DNA of 64,000 bases from Selaginella tamariscina (lineage: Eukaryota > Streptophyta > Lycopodiopsida > Selaginellales > Selaginellaceae). The notes under the pieces were generated by a model that saw nothing but the letters and a program-made list of their open reading frames with translations, had not been told where the DNA came from and did not search any database. Of this stretch, positions 9,669 to 21,018 are shown piece after piece. How positions within the stretch are numbered: the first letter of the stretch is position 1; each line of letters opens with the position of its first letter. The DNA lies in the NCBI GenBank assembly GCA_003024785.1, contig PUQB01000003.1, forward strand, positions 372,001-436,000, given 5' to 3'. The translations under genes were made by a program, and so were the position numbers.

Positions 9669-12600
9669 GATCCATAAACCTGTTGTTCATGTATATATTT
9701 ACACGCGCATGCACATGTTTGTGCATCAATTAACCAATTGCCACACCAGCATGCCACGTAGTATTTAAATCAATAACATGTTAAACTTTTTAGACTAATG
9801 GTCACATTAACATGGCAACCCAATTTGTACTGTATAATTAAACCTCAAGTACTATACAGCACTAAATCTAACAATTAAATTATTATTTTATTTGTTATAA
9901 GCTATAATTTTATGTTGCAGTAGTATTATTTTTTAAATAAATATATTTTACATGTAATAACCAATAACATGCAATATAATAGAAAATTTACAATATTTAA
10001 CATGTAAAACTTTTTATGTTTTATTAAAGGGAAAATTAAGTTTATTTATCATATTTACATATATAGCCCTAGAAGTCTCATATTTACATATATACCACCC
10101 TTCAAAAACTTTAATTATAATATTTTAGTTTTTAAAATAACAATATTAACTAAATATATATCTTCAATTCATATATTACAAATAAAATAATTAAAGTTTG
10201 TTAAGTGTTAAATATCAAAAAATTGTCATAATAAAAAATGGACTATTTTTAAAAATAATTATATTATATTGTGATATATATGTTTAATAGGTTGCATTTT
10301 GGACCTAAATATAATAAAATACAAATTAATTATATTTTTTTTATTGATTTTTTAAAAGATGTTTTTTAATTTTTAATTTTGAAATGTATAAAGTTTTAAA
10401 TTGAAGTTTTAAGGGTATATAGGTAAATATAAAACTTTTAAGGGTATATATGTAAATATGATAAATTATATATAATTTATTTTTATATTACTTATACATA
10501 TTATTAATAATGTGGCATGTTAACAATGATGTAATATATCGACATGGCCCTTTAATGAATCGTATAAATCATGTGTTTAGGATTCTCAAGCTTTTAAATT
10601 GATTGAGTATTTTATAAAAATTTATTATTGTGTTTAATACATAAGATTTTTGATCTACTTGCCAAATATCATTTTTTATTAATGAAATAGTTTAAATAAT
10701 AATGATAATGACTATATATAAAAAAAAAACTAATTCTTATTATGATTTTTATTAAATGAGTTGATTAATAAGCTCTTGTATATTACAAATGGAAACTTTA
10801 CTTGTTAGAAATGTATTTTTGATATATAACCATTTAAATGTTCAACACTAATTTTTCATCTTACTTTCATATTTATTCAATGTCATTTTATAAAACCTTC
10901 TTTAAATAAAAAGTGTAAATGTTAAATTACCTATTATTTTAAATACCCAATTTATGTAAATAAATAAATTTTTAAGATCACTTAACTTTATAATTTCATT
11001 AAAATTATAACACATCATGTACTTTAAGTTGTTTAATGATGTACTTTAAGTTGTACTTTAGTGTATTGATTATAAATAAACATTAGTTAATACTTCAATA
11101 AACAATTATAAATTCATTCAGTTGGTTTATTACTCATTAATACCACCAAAAAGGTAATTATTCATTATTAAACAAATTTAAAGAGTTCATTTAAAATTTT
11201 AAAATAATAACAATAATGTTTGAATAATGATTGGATTAAAAAAACCTTAATGAACTAATTACAATGATATTTAAAAAGTCTTCTTTAATATTTTAAAAGT
11301 CCCTTGTTAAAACCATTAATTGTTTATATGTAACAAAATAACATCACTCTTAATAACATTGATCCTTATTAAAATCATTAATTATGCTATATGCAACAAA
11401 ATTGGCCTCACTTTTAATAACATTGATAATTCTTATTCTAACCTAAATTTCAATTTTCATAAAGTGTGAGACAATTCAACTTTGACATTGAAGTTTCGTT
11501 TCTTAAATACAAAATAACATTATAAAGTTAATTATTTGTTTGTATTTTAATAATCTTGGTCGGGACACTTGCAGAACACGGCCCCCATTAGAACATGTAT
11601 AAGAAAGAAAAGGAAAATTCACATTTACCTTAATTCCCAAGGGTTTCTTACCTGTAACATACACTAAAACCCATTCATAAATGCATTTAAATAAAAAAAT
11701 ATGTTAATTCAGAAATGCATTAACCCTAAAGGGCTTTACGTTTTAATTTTTTAGTTTTTAATAAGGATTTGGTTTTTTTTTCAATTTATTTCATTAAATT
11801 TTCCCATGTCATAACACTCAGTATCTTAAATCCCTCCTAAATAATATTGGAATAAAAGGGAGCGTATTCTGCAAACTAGCCTCTTGGGTCACATAACAAT
11901 TAATTATTTAAATAAGTTGAGATGCATGACTACCTTAGTTGGAACATTAAATATTATCATTAAGGAATTAAAATTTAGAAATATTTCATGCATAATCATA
12001 TTCAATATAATTAATAGTCTTAACGATTTAATTATTTTTAATATTGTGATTTAAAATTGCCCAGTTTGTTATAAACAATGTTTTAATTTACATTAACTTG
12101 ACCAAAAACTTCTTTACAATCTTTTTTTTTAAAATTATTAAAAAAGATAAACATGATTAATTATCAATATTTATAATGGTTATTAACCTAGTGCCTTGTA
12201 TCAAATATAAAAGTCTTGATAATATATTCAATAAGGTTAAGGATAAAATCAATTTTAGAAAGTTGTTTATTTATAATAAATGAAATTTCTGTTATAATAG
12301 AAGTATTATCAATTCTTAAAATATGTATACATATTTTAATATCAATATAAAATATTCTTTATGAATCATGTAGAATATACTTTACAACAGACAGATATTT
12401 ACAAGGAAGTAGATATGAGGAAATACGGTGTATAATTATTAAAAAAAATAGCATTGTGAACCATGTCATGTTCCTTACCTTTGGGTTATTGATTTATAAT
12501 TGTATGGGGCTCAATATTGCTGAACTCACTACTATTAGAAAAAACGTTGGTCACTTTCTCCTAATTAATATGTAAAGATTATAATAAAATTATATAGTGT

Positions 12601-12820
12601 TTCCTAAATTTCTCAGAAATTTATGTTTTTACTAAATATTTTTATTTATAGTATTAAATATTAATAGTCATTTTTCCTTCATGCTATTTAAAATTTGGTA
12701 TATTAAAATGAATGTATTGATTATTAGTTAATAAGAGTTAATATATAATTAGCACTTGTCGTAGCATAAATACGTGAAATCTTATACACCATCTAGGAAG
12801 GGTTGGTACGAACGCAAGAT
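9669..12820. other. AT-rich, gene-free stretch
   Basis: About 3.1 kb of very AT-rich DNA with no exon-like region, RNA gene or conserved protein in any frame. It contains the foldback element at 10,031-10,485 and a small duplicated motif (TGATGTACTTTAAGTTGT) near 11,035-11,055. The stretch stops abruptly at 12,820/12,821, where the tandem array begins inside a pectate lyase sequence. Confidence 0.6.
10031..10485. repeat. Foldback / MITE-like element with long inverted arms
   Basis: The left arm (about 10,035-10,112) and right arm (about 10,393-10,480) are imperfect inverted complements. Both contain ATCATATTTACATATATA, followed inward by a second TATTTAC..TATA block and an A/T-rich tail. Arms of about 75-90 bp enclose roughly 280 bp of AT-rich sequence with no coding capacity. 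The form fits a MITE or foldback element. I could not fix the exact ends or a target duplication. Confidence 0.55.
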
Positions 12821-13066
12821 TCTCCGCTACGGTGGGATCATCTTCGCTCGGGACATGACCATCTCTTTCAGGGAGGAGCTCAGCCACAAGATCATTGACG
12901 GGAGAGGGCATGCCGTCCGGATCGCCTACACCATCATGTACGTCCGGAACGTGATCATGCACGGGATTGGGATTCACGACTGTTGGAGAACCGGTGAGAA
13001 GGATCACGTTGGCTCGCGGATGGTGTCGGATCCAGGAATGTGTGGATTGATGGCATCCTCTCATTA
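12821..13066 (+). pseudogene. Pectate lyase pseudogene, 3' part only (copy 1)
   Basis: Translation gives [22 protein letters not shown] and VRIAY..YVRNVIMHGIGIHDC. These are the conserved polysaccharide lyase family 1 core (LRYGVIQ..PLWIIFARDM / TIDGRGA / VIIHGIHIHDC) with internal losses. The upstream half of the gene is absent because the array begins here. Pectate lyases cleave pectin in cell walls; this copy cannot be functional. Confidence 0.75.
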
Positions 13067-14764
13067 GACTCTACAAAAGTCTCTCTACCTTCATGATCAC
13101 GTACAAAGTCTCTCTACCTTCACGATCTTGCTATGTGTTCCAAGGAACCCTAATTAGTCATCAGCTAATGAAGACCTACGGTGTTTCCTAACGTCAACCT
13201 CAATGCTTCAACCAAAACAGTGAAGTTTTTAAGTCATCAACACTGTAAGTAAGACTTTAGAGTGTACGGTATTGGAAACTCTAAGTACGCTTTTCTAGAC
13301 TTTGAGGTACTCAGAATATGTTGTGTTTGTAAATCACCTTTGATCTTTGATGTAGAGACATCAATCGAAAGCTAGCAATGAATGTAGACGAGTACACTTG
13401 AAAACCAGTAGTTCCGATGGCTCGATGAGGCAGGAGATGCAATATACTTCCTCCTTTGCTTCAACTCGAGAGGAGAAGCAAACTTGTGTCTCAAGAGATA
13501 ACTTGCCACAGAAAGAGGATGATGAACGGGCTCACATAACAGCACAGGAACTCGAAGACGACGTCATGATAGCTATTCCTAGTGACCACAGCAGTGTTTA
13601 TCACTAGCTTATTAAACGTTTCAACGTTCAATAAAATTGGTGTGCATTCTCACTTCACCTTAAGCTTCAAAAGTGAGTCCCAATTTTTGAGTTTAGAAAC
13701 TGAGAAGACATTTTTCTTTGTGATATGGAACATTGTTTTCCAGGTTCAACGATCAGAATGTTGAAACAAGAGGGGTGTCAAATCTTGGCCGTCGGATGCA
13801 TTCATAATCGTGGCGAGAACATGACTTGTCCACCAGTTCACAAGTAGGAACATGTTGCTCATGCCAAGTCGTCAACCAGATGGAAACCTGTGTTTAACAA
13901 CCAAATTAGTTTGTAAGAAAATGAAAAGCTAAAAATTAAGAAAACAAGTAACGGAATATGATGTTGATCCAACGGTTGGTACTGGGTCTTGTTTTTGTTT
14001 TGTTTGTGTGTGTTGCTACATCCGCTTTCGCTAGGGTTTGTGGCTACGGCTTCAAGATCTGGAGTGGAGCGCTTGTCGAGAGGAGCTCTTCACGGTAATT
14101 CAATCTCCGCCATGTTCGGTAGAATTTTCTTTTGTTTGGAGAATGTAAAGCCTTGGTGCTGGAGCATTGTACTCAGAATGCCTGGTTTTCTTACTGTGCA
14201 GGCGCTCGTTCCGGGGAAAATGTGGGATTCAGCCAGGAGGTGAGGATTTTAGCAACTAGGGCTTGGGAGCGATCTTTGTGCCATGGAGAAATCAAACGCA
14301 ATACAATTTGCGCACCATTGAGGAGAATTTCAATGACTTTAAGGTGCCAAGAGCGGCCCTAACAGAAGGTGCGTATTCTTTTTTCTTTGTTTTTTCTTTT
14401 TTACTATTCAAAAAATTGCACAAGGAATACCAAGGACTTTGTGCTCCCGGTATGCATGGTGATCCAGCTTCATTGTCCATATCCTCCGTTGATGTATGAG
14501 TTCTTGGGATCTTGGCTCAGCTCTTCAAATGGAAGGTTAGACGTGCTAGATGGCATAGCCAGAGTCATGCTGATAGAAGGTGAAAATATTGTGGCAGCTC
14601 CTTCGGAGGTGAAGAATATCAAGGTGATGGCTGCAGTTGGTTTGACTCGAGGTGCAAGAAAGCTAGAGAGTTAAAAAAGCTATGAAGGACGGTATTTAGA
14701 GTTGATCAAGGATGTGGCTGCAGAATTCCTACGTCAACATGATGCTTGCTACAGAGAAGGCTTG
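13067..14764 (+). other. Unrecognised relic region, copy 1
   Basis: It holds a 69-codon frame at 13,398-13,607 kept in all three copies, with no recognised family. A possible signal-peptide exon near 13,961-14,100 reads MMLIQRLVLGLVFVLFVCV. Short gene-like segments near 14,240-14,370 and 14,454-14,660 (such as LMYEFLGSWLSSSNGRLDVL) are bounded by plausible splice sites (for example GTGCGT near 14,370). No continuous reading frame joins them. The whole resembles a decayed multi-exon gene or a mosaic of fragments; I do not recognise it. Confidence 0.4.
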
Positions 14765-15228
14765 AAGAACTTCATACTTTTGCCACCTCCAGCCCTTCGT
14801 TCCTCCGTACTCAGATATCATCACTCCTGAATGGGAGTATTCATGAGGATCCTTCCAACTCTGGCTAGAGCACATGGCGTTCAAAAGTACATGCAACCGC
14901 TCGCATTTCGGGCTGGTGGAAGCATTTGGACGGCATCTGCAACCAGGGAGCAGATGGCATACACTGGTGATGTTAGTAGAACGTTCATGCCGCAGACGGT
15001 GGAACTGCTTGTTGATAGCGTCCGCAGTGCAACTTTCTACAACTGGGAAGTGAAGGACCAGGTATTCCCTTTTTTGTATTTGTCTTGGTTTTGACGTTCT
15101 TGTCTACCTCCAGATAATGAAGGTAAAGGAAGAGATTGAGGAAATGCATAACAATCCTCAAAGCATTCTGCTGGAAGCACTTCATACTGTTGGTTATACG
15201 GGTCCTCTCGCGAATCTGCTATCATGTA
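14765..15228 (+). pseudogene. Mitochondrial processing peptidase alpha (MPP-alpha, M16 family) gene fragment, copy 1
   Basis: The translation has the M16 order seen in plant MPP-alpha / cytochrome bc1 core 2: LEHMAFKST, then ATREQMAYTGDVSRTFMP, VELLVDSVRSATFYNWEVKD, an intron of about 54 bp (15,061-15,114), and MKVKEEIEEMHNNPQS..LLEALHTAGYTGPLAN. Only the N-terminal third of the protein is represented and the frame changes more than once. Copy 1 also lacks ten bases (about 14,933) that the other copies have in the GANITASATRE region. It is a dead fragment; the parent MPP-alpha gene must be elsewhere. Confidence 0.78.
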
Positions 15229-15949
15229 AATTAAATAAGTTATCTGAATACTTAATAATAATTTCTTGAAATAAGTTATTAATTTTAACTTTTTTTATTC
15301 TTATAGATCAGGTGTATAAAATGCTTCTTATCTTTTTCTGCTTAAGCCGTTTGTTTGATATAATGATATTTTCCTGTATTTTAATACTTTGCTCATATTC
15401 CATTCATTGATAGCGTCCAAAGCTTGCAATGTATTAGTAACTTATAATATATATTCTTAAAAATCTATGGAAACTGGGAGTCAAGTAGAAAGTCTCTCAG
15501 AGAAATTCGATAGTATATTTGTCACAGACTCAGACTATACAAGCCACAAGCACACTATGCACTTAAAAAAATTGGTCAAGCTGCTTATGCCCGAACCCCC
15601 TAAGATCCTTTTGCCCCCCCAAATCAACAAGAACCCAACCACCCATGGTTTCTCGAGACTCAACATACCTATGAACCCAATAGCGACCGTGTCGATCGTG
15701 ATGAAACCCCCGACCCGAGATGATCCCCACTTTCATCAATACTGGAGGGACGCAGTGGGCAAGCCTAAGGCAACAAAATTCATTGTCGCATAAGTAGCCC
15801 CTAAGGAGATAAGAGATGTGTCTTATACATACGCATGTGAGAAAGCTAAAGCATTGTCACTTAGTCCTTGAGAAACCACCCTCATTAAGAAGTACAACCC
15901 ACGAGGGGCACCCTGACCCATGACTAACTCCTAAGGGTTTGAGTGACCA
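15229..15949 (+). other. Intergenic relic with a conserved open frame, copy 1
   Basis: AT-rich sequence follows the MPP-alpha fragment. A 108-codon frame at 15,467-15,793 begins METGSQVESLSEKFDS and is largely retained in the other copies. It has no recognised domain and is proline-rich near its centre (MPEPPKILLPPQI). It could be a decayed retroelement or gene piece; there is no evidence of expression. Confidence 0.35.
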
Positions 15950-17037
15950 TGTCATACCCTAGACCTAGGGCTAGTACTTAATGAGAGTGCGAGTGTGCAT
16001 CCTAGGCGGACACAAGTGTTTAACTAAGAAAATTCCCTAAGACTAGGTTTGAACAACCCTAAGGATACAATCGTGCGAGTCCCTTGTGAAAGGGTTTGTA
16101 CTAACGAGCTTAGGTTGTTCAACCCTTGAGAACACCCCTAGCCAAGCGAGCTAATTAGCACACCCAGTTACGAAACTTAACATCCCTCGAGCGTATGCTC
16201 TAAGGCTTAACATCCTAATGCAAGCACAAGCACGTCTACTTCCTAGAGTATCCAACCCTTCAATGTTAAACCCATGACACAACCCCAAAAGGTGTGCCTC
16301 AAGTGTTGTAACATGTTCATATGACATTGTTTTCTAATATGTAGACTGTCTCACCATAGCCCTTCAGACTCAAAAGTTACACCTAATGCTATGAATGTGA
16401 CTCATTTATGCCAACCCTAAAACCTCCTTATGTGTATCGTTAGGAACCTAGTAAAGAGAGAACTTATCAATTAAGATTCTTAGTAAAGAGAATTTATCAA
16501 TTAAGATTCCACGTCCATAATTGGATAAGAACATGAATGTGCCCTACTTATGTGAGTGTTGTTCTTAGCTTGACGTGGAGGAAAAGGCTCAACCTCTAAC
16601 AATTGAAATGTGTATTCTGATAGGACCTTCCATGCATGGATTTGCCAATGATAAAAATTTCACCGGTAAAAGAATAATGAACTCTCTACACCCTATTCCT
16701 ACTTGCTTAAGTGGGCTAGCATGAAAATTTGCCTACCCCAAACCCTAACTAGGGCGTGGGGTTAGGGCAACCTTAGAGGTGTTTTTATTCATATTCAACA
16801 TGTCAAACTCACCAACTAGGACATAAAAATAATGAAAGACTTTTTTTTAAAATAAAAATGTTAACTTCTCCTAGAGTTTCTTGTAAATACTTAATAATAT
16901 CTTATTGAACCATCACTAAATATCCAAATGCATTAAGCAAGCCTATTTCCTTAATAATTAAAGGTTGTTAATATATTTCAATAAATAATAAGAATCAACT
17001 TCCAAAGTAAAGAGTAATCGTAATAAAAACTATGACA
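15950..17037. mobile_element. Old diverged solo LTR-like copy (Ty3/gypsy relative), copy 1
   Basis: It starts TGTCATACCC and ends ACTATGACA. Inside are the same landmarks, in the same order, as the chromovirus LTR of this window: an AGCTTGRCGTGG..CTCAACC block, AAGTGGGCTAGCA, a CCCTAACTAGGGCGTGGGGTTAGGGCA block, CCTAGAGTTTCTT and a TAAAAACTATGACA tail. It is much more diverged than the solo LTR next to it. No target duplication is visible. It is a fossil of the same or a sister family, older than the tandem duplication. Confidence 0.55.
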
Positions 17038-17180
17038 TCTTCAGTCAAAAGAACGAGTGGAGATGGTGAGCATCAATCACAATGCTTACGAGTGGAGATG
17101 GTGAGCATTAATCACAATGCTTACGAGTGGAGATGTTGGGATCGATTGCTAAATAATAACAATCGACATTCAAAGTAAAG

Positions 17181-18153
17181 TGTCAGAGTTTTTACCTGGT
17201 GCCACAAAGGCGACTTGCCAGGTGCCAACCCTGGAATCCCCTCTTTGGAAACCCCTCGGAATTTAGTAAAATAACCCGTATTAGGAACCCAAGCCTTAGG
17301 AACTCAAACCCCTAACTAACTAAGCCCACGAACAAGACTCACCTTGTGAATCAGGATACACGGACTAGCTGAGCTTTAGGTGTCGTTCCTAGCTTGGCGT
17401 GGTTGAGGCAGCTGGAGCAAGGCCTCAACCACTAGTTTTGCGGAACGTGAACTCGGGCAATGTCTTTGAGCTTACGGGCAGGTTTTCGAACCAAGGAATC
17501 TGACTAACTCCTTGGAAGTGACGTGCCCCTATCTCAAAGGCAAGATCCTGCCAACGATAAGGATAGTCTAACCCTGGGGTGGGTTGTACCCCTGTCGTGT
17601 GGAAGTTTGGGCAGCATAACGGAGGGTTGCATCTTGACGACACAAGCTTAGCTTGAGGTTAACGAGCTCTCTTTTGAACGCAGGAAGCCTCACTATATAT
17701 ACTCTACCTTATTTATGTGACGGACCCCCCCCCCCCCCCCCCCCGTTTACCTAAATGAGTAAGTGGGCTAGCACGGAAATGCTAGCCCTTAAAGAAAATG
17801 GTTGTCCTAACCCTAAACCTAACCCCTAGGGGGGTATTAGGGCGTGGGGTTAGGGCAACCCTAGGTTTAGGTCAACCCTAGGGGTGTCCCTAACCCTTTT
17901 TTGACAAGCTATATTTAACGGAAAACTTATCTTTTATAACATCAAACTGGGGGAGAGTTTTCTAGAGGGTAAGTACTACCTTCGCCTAGAGTTTCTTAAG
18001 GTACCTAGTGACAGTCGGTCGAACTACTCCTAAACACCTAAGTGCACTAAGTGAGGCTGTTTCTCACTACAACTAGGGTTCGCCACACAACTCGATAGGT
18101 AACAATAGTCAAACCCCAAAGTACAGGGTCGAATCATAGTAAAAAGTATGACA
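17181..18153. mobile_element. Solo LTR of a Ty3/gypsy chromovirus, copy 1
   Basis: A 973-bp LTR beginning TGTCAGAGTTTTTACCTGG and ending AGTATGACA, flanked on both sides by the 5-bp direct repeat TAAAG (17,176-17,180 and 18,154-18,158). It is clearly related to the LTRs of the full element at 37,398-44,753 but not identical. There is no internal region, so it arose by LTR-LTR recombination. Presence in all three array copies dates the insertion before the duplication. It includes a poly-C tract and CCCTAA/TTAGGG-rich inverted blocks. Confidence 0.88.
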
Positions 18154-18600
18154 TAAAGAGTAGTCGTAGTAAAAACTATAATATCTCCAGCAAAAAGAAC
18201 AAGTGCAAATGTTGGGTGTCGATCCCAATGCTTACGAGTGAAGATGTTAAGATAAATCGATATATATAATAATTAGTAAAGAAAGTCATAATAAAAACTA
18301 TGACATCTTTAACCTCCAAAATAAAGAGTAGTTATAGTAAAAACTATAACATTTATAACCAAAAGAATGAGTGGAAATGTTGGACGTCAATCCCAATGCC
18401 TACGAGTGGAGATATTGAGATAAATCGATAAATAATAACAATCAACCTTCAAAGTAAAGGAAGTTATAGTAAAAACTATGACATTTCCAACCTCCAAAGT
18501 AAAGAGTAAAAACTATGACATCCATAACTAAAAAAATGAGTGAAGATGTTAGGTGTCAATCCCAATGCCTATGAGTGAAGATGTTGGGCATCAATCCAAT
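18154..18600. repeat. Degenerate repeats resembling the LTR tail, copy 1
   Basis: Three to four imperfect units alternate AAAGTAAAGAGTAGTTATAG..AAAACTATGACATCT with GAGTGGAGATGTTGG..TCAATCCCAATGCCTACGAG and GATAAATCGATAAATAATAACAATC. The first element resembles the terminal 30 bp of the neighbouring LTRs. A similar, shorter run lies between the two LTRs at 17,038-17,180. The array is non-coding. Confidence 0.5.
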
Positions 18601-21018
18601 GCCTCTTGCATGCAAAGCAGGTTGCCTACAAGTGGATCTACATCCCTTCACACTCTTGTTGCTAAGACTTCAACTTGGGTGAGAGCCATGTATTCTAATC
18701 ACAATGAAGTGCCCTCAAGCACCTCATCAATTGGTTGAACTTGAGCACCTTGAAGGATTAGGGTGTAAACCTAAGGCTTAGACCAAGGCATGGTTGTGGC
18801 TTGGGTGTGTAAATAATCTAACAATCATGATAATTGTCTTCTAAGCAATAGACATAAATTTAATGTTTTGGGCTCAAAACCTAAACCAAATTGGATTGCA
18901 CGGTAGTTATGTTAAACCAGAATGTACAAATATGAGGTAACTCAAGCTGGATGGTGGTGCACATGTAGAATAGGGTTATGTTTTGGGCAAACATGCACCA
19001 ACTTAAAGTTCTAGGGTTCATGGCACCTGAGCTAAGGGCTATGTTTAGGGCTCAAATCCCAAACTAGTTGGATTGCACTATAGTTATATTCAACCAAAAG
19101 AAGTATTTCAATACAAATATGAAGTAACACTTGTAGATGTAGTCACTTGTGTGAATGGTGTTGCAGAGTCTCACATGTGCACAAGCATTAACAAGCAACA
19201 AAGTCTCACAAGTGCATAAGCATCAACAAGCGGTTCTACACGAACCATATGTCGTGTCTTGTTGATGTAGTATAGTGGTGAGTATTTTCGCTTGTCATGC
19301 GGACTACTTTAGCATTGGCACCCTCTTTCTCCGCAACTTTGTCAACTCCCCCATTTGCGAGGCTCCTCCATGTTGCTAATAGTAGAGATAGCTCCATGGC
19401 AAAGCCTCCCTCCCTAGCAAGAGGCAGTAAGCCGATGCCTCTTTGTAGAGGGCATTTGGTTCAATAGTATGATTCTCGATTTGGGTGTGAGATGTCTCAA
19501 GTTCAATACCAAGGTTAGTAGTGACCTTTGGCACAAACCCTAAACCCATCTTGAGGTCGACAACTAAACAAGTCTACACCACAAACCCTAAACCCAAAAA
19601 AAAAGGTTACCGTAGTAATACTTTCATCTTGTACTTGTGCAGGTTTTTAATTAACAAAAAGCTAAAGCCCATCTTTGCACATGTAGTTAGTTTATAGTTG
19701 CATGTTTGGAGTGAATCCATAATAGCATGTTCTAAGTGACAATCGCTATGCAAAGAACAAGCTTGTTGGCTATGTGAAGAACAGTGAACAATGCAAGACA
19801 AGTTTGGGTAAGTGCTCCATCTTAGTATCTATACTTCATTGAGCATACTTTTTTATCATTGCATATGTGGATGGCAAGATTTAATTTAATCAGCAGATTT
19901 TCCTTTAATTTTTTTAAACATGTTTTACATTAATTTAAATGTACCATAGTAGTAATACGACATTTCTTTTCTCTCTTGCAGGGATATCATTGCAGCGGGA
20001 AAAAGTACCAAGGGAGCTTGTCGTCTCTAAAGACCAACTCTCGGAATAAAACCTTGTGTTTAGATGACTGTGCGGGTTGAGTTGGACGCTGCTACAAAAT
20101 TCCATATATGGGTTGAAGATAGGCCTTTGCTTTGCAAATGTGGACTAGAACCAGCTTTCAAGTGACTCCACTGGACCACTGCTTAAAGATCCAATGGTAG
20201 TCGAATGTACTAACGATGAGAATAGGGTGAGGTTCGCTCGTGGAAAATCCGGATTTATTCTAGAATCTTCCCTGATATTCTAGTACATACTAAGAATATT
20301 CCATGTAAACCTATGTATTTGCCAGACTACATGTTGGGTTTTACACTGTTTTGATATATTGGATTTTAATGTTAATTTTTAATTAATATTTTCAAGAAAT
20401 TTATTTCTTTGTGTTTTCTTTCATAAAAAGATTTAATTAATACATATGTTCCTAAGATGCTGAAATAATACATATAAGACATGCATTATGCTCGATATCG
20501 TGTTGAAATTATTATGGCACTTACACATTAACTTGTGAACATTAACTAAATTTAATGCAATTGTCTTTACATTGGCCTGAACATTATATTAAATTTTTAA
20601 AAAATAATGTAATGTCATTTGTTAATGCAAATCTATTCACACCAGTAAAAAATTAAATTAGAAGATAATGTCTAGCTAATGTTTTCTTTGTAAAATTTGG
20701 CATTAACTTAATTTCAACTTAATGCCAAGGCCTTAGGGTTTACATTAGGGCATGGAAATGGCAAGAAGCGACTACAAGGTAAGCTCCTCCCATATTGTAG
20801 ATAGTTGAGCATATAGATGCATTTTGTTTTTAAAGGAACAGCTAACAGACGAGATTGTAATCACCACTGCAGAGGAGTGCATTCGCTCTTCAGCTTCTTA
20901 ACTCTTCAGCTTCTCAACTAGGTTTCAGAGTAGCTGGCAAAAACGCTCGAGATAGGCAGGCCAACTAGAGCCATGATGAGGTTATGGATTTGATCAGAGC
21001 AAAAGCTATAGAGTCCGT
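18601..21018. other. Mostly unrecognised stretch before the Harbinger relic, copy 1
   Basis: Repetitive-looking DNA without a clear gene. Near 20,125 a short frame reads RPLLCKCGLEPAFK, which resembles the start of a GRF-type zinc finger but breaks off at once. From 20,500 to 20,770 there are many ACATTAA/TTAATG motifs, matched downstream at 21,590-21,770; these may be the sub-terminal regions of the Harbinger element. A possible short exon lies at 20,755-20,777 (ATGGCAAGAAGCGACTACAAG). Nothing else could be supported. Confidence 0.4.

Noticed and set aside
16990-17150. Regularly spaced short repeats as a possible CRISPR-like array
   Set aside because: Units are imperfect and related to LTR tails, with no uniform spacer length, in a plant nuclear setting.
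17425-17643. 72-codon minus-strand frame recurring in every LTR (33,685, 37,639, 44,039, 57,231)
   Set aside because: It lies wholly within LTR sequence and shows no domain; its recurrence is explained by the LTR copies.
18010-18110. Telomere-like CCCTAAA/TTAGGG motifs as evidence of a chromosome end or internal telomere
   Set aside because: The motifs are short, irregular and occur in every LTR copy, so they belong to the LTR family; isolated ones elsewhere fit teloboxes at promoters.
20100-20190. GRF zinc finger gene
   Set aside because: Only RPLLCKCGLEPAFK is readable before the frame ends; too short to support a feature of its own.
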